In this document: positions 1-5,035 of the stretch, in pieces | Layout of the letters: each line of letters begins with the position of its first letter | Position numbering within the stretch: the first letter of the stretch is position 1 | Assembly: GCA_021158735.1 (NCBI GenBank) | Contig: JAGGUC010000074.1 | Span: 1-5,035 of the forward strand | From: Desulfurococcales archaeon | GTDB taxonomy: Archaea > Thermoproteota > Thermoprotei_A > Sulfolobales > NBVN01 | DNA length: 5,035 nucleotides | Direction: 5' to 3' | The notes under the pieces: generated by a model | Database searches by the model: none | What the model was told of the DNA's origin: nothing | Seen by the model: the letters and a program-made list of their open reading frames with translations, nothing else | Translations under genes and position numbers: made by a program

Positions 1-38
1 CTTGTTCTATGCCTAAATCCTTTTGATGCCTTAACCAC
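1..38 (-). CDS. rpl21e: 50S ribosomal protein L21e, N-terminal fragment (runs off left edge)
   Basis: Only the first 12 codons are present, read leftward from a GTG at 38-36: MVKASKGFRHRT, then a partial codon. This matches the conserved N-terminus of archaeal/eukaryotic L21e (M-V-K-x-S-K-G-x-R-x-R-T-R), a large-subunit protein that binds 23S/5S rRNA. The start is supported by an AGGTG Shine-Dalgarno motif at 45-49, six bases upstream, and by a TATA-like box at 71-78 about 37 bases upstream. It lies 50 bases downstream of pus10 on the same strand and may be transcribed both from its own promoter and by read-through. The srp54-pus10-L21e order also fits gene order I recall from some Crenarchaeota, which is recollection and not checked. 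The identification rests on a short match, but that stretch is highly characteristic. Confidence 0.85.
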   Translation of the reverse strand, partial: MVKASKGFRHRT

Positions 39-44
39 ACCACG

Positions 45-49
45 CACCT
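45..49 (-). promoter_or_regulatory. Shine-Dalgarno motif of L21e
   Basis: On the minus strand the sequence reads AGGTG followed by six bases and then GTG. AGGTG is complementary to the CACCT of the archaeal 16S 3' end. It decides in favour of the GTG at 38 as start. No ATG in this frame lies between the motif and the fragment end. Confidence 0.7.
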
Positions 50-70
50 AAGAACTCTTTAAGAGTAATC

Positions 71-78
71 CTTATAAA
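71..78 (-). promoter_or_regulatory. TATA box for L21e
   Basis: TTTATAAG on the minus strand, preceded by an A/T-rich stretch (TTACTTTAAG), lies in the 50-base gap between pus10 and L21e. Its centre is about 37 bases upstream of the L21e GTG. With the usual archaeal spacing of about 26 bases from TATA centre to start site, transcription would begin near position 49, giving a leader of about 11 bases that starts right at the Shine-Dalgarno motif. The start site itself is inferred. Confidence 0.6.
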
Positions 79-88
79 CTTAAAGTAA

Positions 89-1384
89 CTAACCATCACC
101 TACCTTAAGTACATCTAGAAGCAGTACCGTGAGATTCTTTTGTAGAAATTCAGCAAAACTAGGTGAAGTACGACCACCATCTCCATGTACCAACTCTTTA
201 ACATATAGGCCGCCATCGCATTCTACTATAAATTCTATTATATTAGAATGAAGTAATTTTGCATTAACTTCGTAGACCTTTCTAATTCTCAAACGTTCCT
301 TCTTTCGGCCAAGAACCCGCCTTGGCGTTAGTTGCTTTATTGTTCTATTAGTAAAGAATTTCCTTAAATTATTTAGCTCTATATTACTTATTTTTCCATC
401 ACTATATGTAACAACCCTATATACCTTACGAGGATTTGACTGCTTTAACCAAGTTACTGCTGTAGGACTTACTTTTTTATCAACGACCACATGGATCCAT
501 GGATTTCCTGTGAGGGCTTCGTGGACCCTACTTAGATCAACATCCCTGTTCTTTGGGTTACTTACCTCAATAATTAGCGGTCTGCCATTGCCCAACATTC
601 TTACATCGACATCTTCTCTCCCTGACGCATGGATCCTTACGTTTACACCGTTAACTATATCCAGTAACTTTCTGCATACCTCTTCTAAAGACAACTTATA
701 CTTCTTTGAACCGTCTTTCCTAATCCAGACCATCTGAGAGATGTACCTGCCAAACTTAAGATACTTACCCTTCAAGTAAAGAGGCATTAAAGTAAGAGTA
801 GCCTCAACCTTATCAAGATCAAGCACCACAATGACGTCGGGATTCCTAAATTCAGGCTCAATACCTAGTACCGCCCGGATCTTTTTTCCAACTTCTCTTT
901 TTACTTCTCTCTTTATGCTCTCCCATGAATCCGTACCCAGTATGGTGGCAACCTCTTTTTCCCTTTGCTCCATAGTGGAGTCTTTTTTAACTCCAATCAA
1001 AAAAGTTGAGGCCTTAACTTTCATTAAAGCTTCTACAGAACGAATTGCTAATTCCCCGATTAACGTACTTAATTTGTTGTTACATATATAACATTTTTTA
1101 ATCATTAAATCACTACTCACATATCTTTTATATAGCTCTGACATGGGGTAACCCGCATTAGGTCCTAACTCCATTATCAGTTCAACCGTATTCTCGCCTC
1201 TGCTTATTTTCTCAGCAAGTAACATGGCAATATATGTCTTAATCGCTTTACCTCTTAATTCGTTACTTAGATTAACTCCGTACTGCGCAAAAAGTCTACC
1301 TAAGCATCTGTTGCATAAGGGGAAAGTTCTTAAGACCCTTAGGGCAGCAGCTAAGAAAGTTTCATCATTTTGGATGTAGCTCAC
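89..1384 (-). CDS. pus10: tRNA pseudouridine synthase Pus10 (T-loop positions 54/55)
   Basis: This 431-residue protein is an archaeal Pus10, which isomerises U55, and in many archaea also U54, of tRNA to pseudouridine without a guide RNA. The N-terminal accessory domain carries a zinc-type Cys set: CNRC at residues 24-27, followed by LGR, and CYIC at 98-101. The catalytic block ASGREDVDVRMLGNGRP (253-269) contains the presumed catalytic aspartate D258 in GRED, equivalent to GRTD of other families. The C-terminal block GLYVKELVHGDGGRTSPSF (392-410) is also typical. Length is close to the family norm of about 400. The start is a GTG at 1384; a stop codon in the same frame directly precedes it, and no ATG, GTG or TTG follows soon after, so it is the only reasonable choice. 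A weak GGGGAT lies upstream. The gene overlaps srp54 by 20 bases, implying coupled expression. The usually conserved QRTPxRVxHRR motif here reads QLTPRRVLGRK (351-361), an oddity. Confidence 0.95.
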   Translation of the reverse strand: MSYIQNDETFLAAALRVLRTFPLCNRCLGRLFAQYGVNLSNELRGKAIKTYIAMLLAEKISRGENTVELIMELGPNAGYPMSELYKRYVSSDLMIKKCYICNNKLSTLIGELAIRSVEALMKVKASTFLIGVKKDSTMEQREKEVATILGTDSWESIKREVKREVGKKIRAVLGIEPEFRNPDVIVVLDLDKVEATLTLMPLYLKGKYLKFGRYISQMVWIRKDGSKKYKLSLEEVCRKLLDIVNGVNVRIHASGREDVDVRMLGNGRPLIIEVSNPKNRDVDLSRVHEALTGNPWIHVVVDKKVSPTAVTWLKQSNPRKVYRVVTYSDGKISNIELNNLRKFFTNRTIKQLTPRRVLGRKKERLRIRKVYEVNAKLLHSNIIEFIVECDGGLYVKELVHGDGGRTSPSFAEFLQKNLTVLLLDVLKVGDG

Positions 1385-2717
1385 TCAGCATCCCCAGGCG
1401 TTTTAAGAGACCCTTTCTCCTTTTAACGTCCTTAATCAGCTTCCTGATAGTCTCGTAATATTGAAGTAGTTCTTTAACCTCCTCTGGCGTAGCTCCAGAA
1501 CCTAAGGCAATTCTACGTATTCTCTTCTTATCGATTAAGGATGGATTATCCAGCTCCTCATAAGTCATGGAATTCATTATACTTAACCACTTAGTCATTT
1601 TCTTCTCTGAGATTCTAAGACGTTCGTCATCTATTGGTAGCATGGAGACACCAGGTATCAGTTGTAGAACCTTTCTTAATGGACCTAATTTCTTTATGGA
1701 TTGAATTTGCGCGTAGACATCACGTAAGGTCAGCTTGCCTGTAGTTAATGCCTTCTCTAATCTTTTTTCTAGCGCTTTGCTCTCTTCTAACGCCTTAAAC
1801 TTCTCGAGAAGTGTTTCTAAGTCACCTAACCCTAGGAGCCGCGCTACATACTTTCTAGCATTAAACACCTCAAAGTCCTCAAGCTTCTCGCCATCACTAA
1901 TGAACTTTATTCTAGCACCCGTAGCTGCAACTGCTGATAAGGCACCCCCTCCTTTTGCCGTTCCATCAAGTTTTGTTAGAATTATTGAACCTATAGGAGT
2001 TCTCTCATGAAACCTGCGGGCTAAATCATAGGCTTTCTGACCCATGTAGGCATCAATAACCAGGATGACCTCGCTCGGTCTTATGACCTTAGCCATGCTC
2101 TCCATTTCGTCAAGTAGTGCTTTTTCTTCACCGTACCCGTGTCTCCCAGCTGTATCTATAATTACGATGTTCGCTCTCTCATCTTCGATTAATTTCCTTA
2201 ATCCGTCAACAGCTATTTTTACAGGGTCTTTCTCCTCTTTTTTACCGTAAAAAGGCACGTTTATAGATGTGGCTATCTGCTTCAGCTGCTCATATGCTGC
2301 AGGTCTGTACGTGTCTGTCGTCAGTAGTGCTGGCTTAAAGCCTAACTTCTTATAGAATAATGCTAGCTTACCTGATGCAGTAGTTTTCCCGCTACCCTGA
2401 ATACCCACTAACATGATTGTCCAGGGTTGCTTGGTAGGTATTACTTGCGGTTTTTCCTCTCCGCCAAATAACTCTACTAAGCTATCATATACGGCCTTAA
2501 CGAACCACTCTCTCTTGAGAATTCCTGGAGGCGGTTCTTCACTCAGTGCTCTTTCCTTAATTTTCTTTGTTAGCTCGAAAACTACCTTGACATTAACATC
2601 TGCTTTGATCAGCGTCTTTTGGAGTTCCTTGATAAATTCATCAACGGCTTTTTCAGAGGGGCCTATGCCTCTTAAAAACTTAGCTACTTTTTCGCGTAAT
2701 TTTTCAAAACCCTTCAT
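1365..2717 (-). CDS. srp54: Signal recognition particle GTPase SRP54 (Ffh homologue)
   Basis: This 450-residue protein binds SRP RNA and signal sequences of nascent proteins and, with its receptor FtsY, delivers ribosomes to the membrane through paired GTP hydrolysis. An N-terminal helical bundle (about 1-95) precedes the G domain: P-loop GIQGSGKTT (105-113), DTYRPAA (135-141), DTAGRHG (188-194), an insertion-box segment DAYMGQKAYDLARRF (222-236), TKLDGTAKGGGALSA (248-262) and a closing-loop region ISDGEKLEDFEVF (273-285). The M domain (about 297-450) contains LTLRDVYAQIQ (329-339), GPLRKVLQLIPG (345-356) and the SRP-RNA-binding segment RIRRIALGSG (399-408). Length is normal. The ATG start overlaps the aIF5A stop (ATGA), with a strong GGGAGGT motif at 2720-2726. 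Oddities are a G5-like loop reading SDGEK where GTGEK or similar is usual, and only five methionines in the M domain. Identification is secure. Confidence 0.97.
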   Translation of the reverse strand: MKGFEKLREKVAKFLRGIGPSEKAVDEFIKELQKTLIKADVNVKVVFELTKKIKERALSEEPPPGILKREWFVKAVYDSLVELFGGEEKPQVIPTKQPWTIMLVGIQGSGKTTASGKLALFYKKLGFKPALLTTDTYRPAAYEQLKQIATSINVPFYGKKEEKDPVKIAVDGLRKLIEDERANIVIIDTAGRHGYGEEKALLDEMESMAKVIRPSEVILVIDAYMGQKAYDLARRFHERTPIGSIILTKLDGTAKGGGALSAVAATGARIKFISDGEKLEDFEVFNARKYVARLLGLGDLETLLEKFKALEESKALEKRLEKALTTGKLTLRDVYAQIQSIKKLGPLRKVLQLIPGVSMLPIDDERLRISEKKMTKWLSIMNSMTYEELDNPSLIDKKRIRRIALGSGATPEEVKELLQYYETIRKLIKDVKRRKGLLKRLGMLSELHPK

Positions 2718-3121
2718 TGACCTCCCTTTAGAACCCTCATGATCTTCCTCCTGCCCATAACCTCCCAGTACTCTACTTCTGCTCCAGGAGACAACCTAGT
2801 CCTTATTTCTTCATCCTTAGGCATGCCGACCTCAAATGTCTCATACGTTTCTAAATCCATTAACTGCAACGTATCCCCTGTTATCGCTATTACTTGGGCA
2901 GTTCTTTTATCAATTATAGGTACCTCAACTCTTTGATCTACAGGAGCCACTAGGGTTTTCTTAGTACCAGTGAATATCCCTATGGCGACTACATGTGCCT
3001 TAGCACTACCGTGTTTACCTGTTTTCGCCCTGCTCATTTCTACTATTCTATATGGCTCACCATCAATTACTATGAAGCTACCTGGCCTCAGACTTCCTAA
3101 TTCAGCGTACATCGTGCTCAT
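2714..3121 (-). CDS. eif5A: Translation initiation factor 5A (aIF5A), hypusine-containing
   Basis: This protein is the archaeal homologue of eIF5A/EF-P. It binds near the ribosomal P/E site and relieves stalling at difficult peptide bonds. From the ATG at 3121 it is 135 residues, the usual size. An SH3-like N-terminal domain (about 1-70) holds the modification loop AKTGKHGSAKA at 32-42, where K36 is the lysine expected to become (deoxy)hypusine. A C-terminal OB fold (about 71-135) carries the family blocks MDLETYETFE and EYWEVMGRRKIMRV. A GTG at 3127 and an ATG at 3112 are in frame. ATG 3121 is preferred because MSTMYAELGSL fits the family N-terminus, a GGGTG motif lies five bases upstream, and the TATA box is 36 bases upstream. 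It is the first gene of the aIF5A-srp54-pus10 unit, and its stop overlaps the srp54 start. Confidence 0.97.
   Translation of the reverse strand: MSTMYAELGSLRPGSFIVIDGEPYRIVEMSRAKTGKHGSAKAHVVAIGIFTGTKKTLVAPVDQRVEVPIIDKRTAQVIAITGDTLQLMDLETYETFEVGMPKDEEIRTRLSPGAEVEYWEVMGRRKIMRVLKGGQ
2720..2726 (-). promoter_or_regulatory. Shine-Dalgarno motif of srp54, inside the aIF5A end
   Basis: GGGAGGT on the minus strand lies within the last codons of aIF5A, only two bases before the srp54 ATG (GGGAGGTCAATGA). It is a strong match to the anti-SD but unusually close to the start. Together with the ATGA overlap it suggests translational coupling of srp54 to aIF5A. Confidence 0.7.
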
Positions 3122-3126
3122 TAACA

Positions 3127-3131
3127 CACCC
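3127..3131 (-). promoter_or_regulatory. Possible Shine-Dalgarno motif of aIF5A
   Basis: GGGTG on the minus strand ends five bases before the ATG at 3121. It matches the GGTG part of the consensus. It sits at the predicted 5' end of the transcript, so translation may also proceed nearly leaderless. Confidence 0.45.
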
Positions 3132-3152
3132 TAAACAACCTATGGTGAATTC

Positions 3153-3161
3153 CTTTATAAG
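3153..3161 (-). promoter_or_regulatory. TATA box for the aIF5A-srp54-pus10 operon
   Basis: CTTATAAAG on the minus strand is a good archaeal TATA box, centred about 36 bases upstream of the aIF5A ATG. The inferred transcription start is near 3131, giving a leader of about 10 bases. No purine-rich BRE is evident directly upstream. The rest of the gap up to the tRNA (3162-3239) holds nothing I can identify apart from the 9-base palindrome CCTTTAAGG at 3180-3188. Confidence 0.65.
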
Positions 3162-3239
3162 TATGTGCGCTACAAGTAACCTTTAAGGATCTGAGGACCG
3201 GGCAACATATAGTAGATATCGCAACAGGTAAGGGGTCGG

Positions 3240-3317
3240 TGGCGCCGCGGCCGGGATTTGAACCCGGGTCACGGGCTCGACAGGCCCGCATACTAGGCCG
3301 GGCTATACTACCGCGGC
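3240..3317 (-). tRNA. tRNA-Asp (anticodon GTC), CCA encoded
   Basis: A full cloverleaf can be folded on the minus strand. The acceptor stem is GCCGCGG (3317-3311) with CCGCGGC (3250-3244), all seven pairs Watson-Crick. The D stem GTAT/GTAT has G-U end pairs, with a D loop containing GG. The anticodon stem CGGGC/GCCCG closes the loop CTGTCGA, so the anticodon is GTC. A 4-base variable region TGAC is followed by T stem CCGGG/CCCGG and loop TTCAAAT. The discriminator is G (3243), as expected for tRNA-Asp, followed directly by an encoded CCA (3242-3240). The body is 75 bases without CCA and has no intron. GC-rich stems fit a thermophile. The T-loop has U54 and U55, the targets of the Pus10 encoded in the same window. 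Confidence 0.97.
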
Positions 3318-3339
3318 ACCTAATCCATAGTATGTGAGG

Positions 3340-3367
3340 TAACGGGTATTTAAAGGTTTTACCGTTA
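3340..3367. repeat. Imperfect inverted repeat around the tRNA-Asp TATA box
   Basis: TAACGGGTA (3340-3348) faces TACCGTTA (3360-3367), complementary except for one extra G. The 11-base loop and the left arm contain the tRNA-Asp TATA box. It could be a protein-binding site in the divergent tRNA-Asp/proS promoter region or a chance palindrome in A/T-rich sequence. Confidence 0.35.
3347..3354 (-). promoter_or_regulatory. TATA box for tRNA-Asp
   Basis: TTTAAATA on the minus strand, preceded by AAAACC, which could serve as a BRE-like element. Its centre is about 34 bases upstream of the first tRNA base. Transcription would begin near 3325, about eight bases before the mature 5' end, to be trimmed by RNase P. 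Confidence 0.65.
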
Positions 3368-3408
3368 TATTAACCTAATGTTGCAGGCAATAATCATTTT
3401 TCTCGTTA

Positions 3409-3416
3409 CTTATATT
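3409..3416 (+). promoter_or_regulatory. TATA box for proS
   Basis: CTTATATT followed by a T run lies 38 bases (centre to start) upstream of the ATG at 3451. The inferred transcription start is near 3439, downstream of the GTG at 3421, which argues against that longer start. The spacing matches that of the aIF5A and L21e promoters. Confidence 0.55.
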
Positions 3417-3442
3417 TTTAGTGAGTTGGTTATGTTTAGGTC

Positions 3443-3447
3443 GGGGG
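3443..3447 (+). promoter_or_regulatory. Possible Shine-Dalgarno motif of proS
   Basis: GGGGG ends three bases before the ATG at 3451. It can pair with the CCTCC of the anti-SD if one G-U pair is allowed. It supports the ATG over the upstream GTG, though the spacing is short. Confidence 0.4.
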
Positions 3448-3450
3448 ATT

Positions 3451-4905
3451 ATGGAGGTATATGTTTACAGAGATCTGGGTAAGCCGTTTAATGATTGGTT
3501 CGACTGGGTTTTGCGTGAGGCAGAGTTATATGACTACGGTAGATATCCTGCTAAGGGAATGGGTGTATGGTTACCTTACGGATTTAAGTTAAGGAAAAAT
3601 ACTATCGAGTTAATTAGGAAACTGCTTGACTCAACAGGCCATGAAGAAATACTCCTGCCACTACTAATACCTTATAATATCATTATTAAAGAGTCAGAGC
3701 ACATCCGAGATTTTGAGGGGCAACTTTACTGGATAACGCACGGAGGGTATGAGCAATTAGATGTGAAGCTAGCGCTTAGACCCACAAGTGAGACATCTCT
3801 CTCTTATATGGAGGCACTCTGGATCAAGAGCTACAAGCAACTACCTAAGAAATTCTATCAAGTTTGCAGTATCTTCAGGTATGAAACAAAGGCCACAAGG
3901 CCCCTGCTCAGAGTGAGGGAAGTTACCACATTCAAGGAAGCCCATACAGTACATGAGGACTTTAGGGACTGTGAAAGGCAGATTAAAGAGGCAATAAGTA
4001 TTTACAGTAAATTCTTTAATGAATTAGGCTTACCCTATGTGGTATCCAAGAGACCTGAGTGGGATAAGTTTGCTGGAGCCATATATACGGTAGCGTTTGA
4101 TACGTTATTACCTGACGGTAAGGCACTGCAGATAGGTTCAGTGCACAATCTAGGTCAGAACTTTAGCAGGGTGTTTGAGGTCAGAATTCAAAGAAGGGAT
4201 GAATCAATAGACTATGCTTGGCAGACAAGTTATGGTATATCAGAGAGAGTCATAGCCAGCATAATTGCTGTTCATGGCGATTCAAAGGGTTTGGTGTTGC
4301 CGTTTAAGATAGCACCTATTCAGGTAGTCATAATACCTATACCTGCAGGTAGTGATGAGGATAAGAGGGCAGTAGTTGAGTATGCTACTAGGCTCAAGGA
4401 TGATTTAGTCAAAACCGGGTTAAGAGTTGAGGCGGATTTAAGAGAGGACATAACTCCAGGTGAGAAATTCTATATTTGGGAATTAAAGGGGGTTCCTTTA
4501 AGAATTGATTTAGGCCCTCGAGAACTACGAGGAGGGTACGTGACAGTAGTTAGAAGGGATAACGGCGAGAGGTTTGAGGTTAAGATTAATGAACTTTCCC
4601 AGGTCTTAAGGAAGCTAGGTGAGGAGGTAGACAGCGAGTTAAGTAAGAGAGCATGGGATGCTTTTAGAGAGAAAATACGTAGAGTAAATGATCTGAATCA
4701 AGCCAGGGATTACTTAAGTAAGGAGAGAGGTATTGTAGAAATTCCATGGTGTGGTAGATCGGACTGTGCACTTAAAGTATCTGAAATACTTGAGGCAGAT
4801 GCTCTCGGAACACCCTTAGATGAAGTACCTAGTGTAGACAATGAACACTGCCCTGTTTGTGGTAAGGAGGCAGTAACAATAATGAGGTATGCCAAGAAGT
4901 ACTAA
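3451..4905 (+). CDS. proS: Prolyl-tRNA synthetase, archaeal/eukaryotic type
   Basis: This class II synthetase charges tRNA-Pro with proline in the cytoplasm. From the ATG at 3451 it has 484 residues, normal for the type without the bacterial editing insertion. The N-terminus has the family pattern DYGRYPAKGMGVWLPYGFK (about 28-46). The proline-site loop RPTSET is at 110-115, motif 2 spans FRYETKATRPLLRVREVTTF (142-161), GQNFSR is at 235-240, and motif 3 is in TSYGISERVIASIIAVHGD (259-277). The anticodon-binding domain starts near APIQVVIIP (288 on). The C-terminal domain has four zinc-type cysteines (C434, C439, C467, C470) and ends in tyrosine, as in the family. A GTG at 3421 would add ten residues (MSWLCLGRGI), but these lack family similarity and lie upstream of the predicted transcription start. 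It is divergent from tRNA-Asp. Confidence 0.97.
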   Translation: MEVYVYRDLGKPFNDWFDWVLREAELYDYGRYPAKGMGVWLPYGFKLRKNTIELIRKLLDSTGHEEILLPLLIPYNIIIKESEHIRDFEGQLYWITHGGYEQLDVKLALRPTSETSLSYMEALWIKSYKQLPKKFYQVCSIFRYETKATRPLLRVREVTTFKEAHTVHEDFRDCERQIKEAISIYSKFFNELGLPYVVSKRPEWDKFAGAIYTVAFDTLLPDGKALQIGSVHNLGQNFSRVFEVRIQRRDESIDYAWQTSYGISERVIASIIAVHGDSKGLVLPFKIAPIQVVIIPIPAGSDEDKRAVVEYATRLKDDLVKTGLRVEADLREDITPGEKFYIWELKGVPLRIDLGPRELRGGYVTVVRRDNGERFEVKINELSQVLRKLGEEVDSELSKRAWDAFREKIRRVNDLNQARDYLSKERGIVEIPWCGRSDCALKVSEILEADALGTPLDEVPSVDNEHCPVCGKEAVTIMRYAKKY

Positions 4906-4952
4906 TAAGAAATACTAATTAGGATGGAAGTATATTAGGTAGTGATTAAAGG

Positions 4953-4960
4953 TTAATAAG
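4953..4960 (+). promoter_or_regulatory. Weak TATA-like box for S26e
   Basis: TTAATAAG lies about 36 bases upstream of the S26e TTG, the same spacing as the other promoters here, and differs by one base from the L21e box. It is weak, and S26e may instead be co-transcribed with proS, 86 bases upstream. No T-rich terminator is seen in the gap. Confidence 0.3.
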
Positions 4961-4978
4961 ATTACAGTCCAAGTCTCA

Positions 4979-4984
4979 GAGGTG
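4979..4984 (+). promoter_or_regulatory. Shine-Dalgarno motif of S26e
   Basis: GAGGTG is a full match to the core of the archaeal consensus and lies seven bases before TTG at 4992. It decides the start of S26e despite the rare initiation codon. Confidence 0.75.
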
Positions 4985-4991
4985 TAGTACA

Positions 4992-5035
4992 TTGCCAAAG
5001 AAAAGAGAAAATAGGGGGAGGCGGAAAGGAAGTAA
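4992..5035 (+). CDS. rps26e: 30S ribosomal protein S26e, N-terminal fragment (runs off right edge)
   Basis: The first 14 codons are present from a TTG at 4992, reading MPKKRENRGRRKGS, then a partial codon. This matches the strongly conserved N-terminus of S26e (M-P-K-K-R-x-N-R-G-R-x-K-G), a small zinc-binding protein located near the mRNA exit channel of the small subunit in eukaryotes. Its zinc cysteines would lie beyond the window. The start has a strong Shine-Dalgarno motif seven bases upstream, and no ATG is available in frame. In archaea S26e is found mainly in Crenarchaeota and relatives, which is the best lineage clue in the window. It lies on the same strand as proS, 86 bases after its stop. 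Confidence 0.85.
   Translation, partial: MPKKRENRGRRKGS

Noticed and set aside
510..2936. Open frames on the plus strand opposite pus10, srp54 and aIF5A (for example 510-737, 831-1091, 1735-2010, 2413-2742)
   Set aside because: They are antisense shadows of secure conserved genes, have Ser/Leu/Phe-rich translations typical of reverse-strand reading, and show no Shine-Dalgarno or family match.
3128..3239. Box C/D guide RNA or other small RNA between tRNA-Asp and aIF5A
   Set aside because: A CTGA occurs at 3191-3194 on the plus strand, but there is no RTGATGA C box on either strand, so the pair of boxes needed is missing.
3240..3317. Intron in the tRNA-Asp gene
   Set aside because: The anticodon loop is a normal seven bases (CTGTCGA) and all stems close without an insertion, so no intron is present.
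3421..3450. Ten-codon N-terminal extension of proS from GTG 3421
   Set aside because: The residues MSWLCLGRGI do not fit the ProS family start, the predicted transcription start from the TATA box at 3409-3416 lies near 3439, and an ATG with a G-rich motif follows at 3451.
4710..4895. Minus-strand open frame inside the proS 3' end
   Set aside because: It lies wholly within the conserved C-terminal zinc domain of ProS and has no recognisable product.
1..5035. A new or mobile system (CRISPR, defence, insertion sequence, toxin-antitoxin)
   Set aside because: All sizeable frames are accounted for by core translation and secretion genes, gaps are short and explained mostly by promoters, and no spaced repeats, terminal inverted repeats or transposase-like products are seen.

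Overview
The window reads as an ordinary chromosomal segment of a thermophilic archaeon, most likely from the Crenarchaeota/TACK side of the tree. The evidence is an archaeal-type translation and secretion gene set (aIF5A, SRP54, Pus10, L21e, S26e and a type-3 prolyl-tRNA synthetase), TATA-box promoters with very short predicted leaders, Shine-Dalgarno motifs matching the archaeal anti-SD, and a tRNA with an encoded CCA. S26e is typical of Crenarchaeota and relatives and is not usually found in Euryarchaeota. Genus cannot be fixed from sequence alone. Base composition is moderate to AT-rich by eye and uniform, with no sign of transferred DNA.

Layout. The left two thirds are on the minus strand, reading leftward from about 3317: tRNA-Asp(GTC) at 3240-3317; aIF5A at 2714-3121; srp54 at 1365-2717, overlapping aIF5A by 4 bases (ATGA); pus10 at 1365-1384 overlapping srp54 by 20 bases and ending at 89; then, after a 50-base gap with its own TATA box, the first codons of ribosomal protein L21e running off the left edge (38 to 1). 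On the plus strand, proS occupies 3451-4905. After an 86-base gap, the first codons of ribosomal protein S26e (4992 on) run off the right edge. The divergent region between tRNA-Asp and proS (3318-3450) holds a promoter for each direction.

Functionally the genes form a translation-centred block. aIF5A (hypusine factor) helps ribosomes through difficult peptide bonds, SRP54 targets nascent membrane and secreted proteins, Pus10 makes pseudouridine in the T-loop of tRNAs, ProS charges tRNA-Pro, and tRNA-Asp, L21e and S26e are core translation parts. The overlapping aIF5A-srp54-pus10 genes are very probably one transcript with translational coupling.

No mobile element, CRISPR array, toxin-antitoxin pair, defence system or recognisably new system is visible. 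The points worth a second look are small: a consistent TATA-to-start spacing that decides the proS start, family-motif departures in SRP54 and Pus10, and an inverted repeat around the tRNA-Asp promoter.
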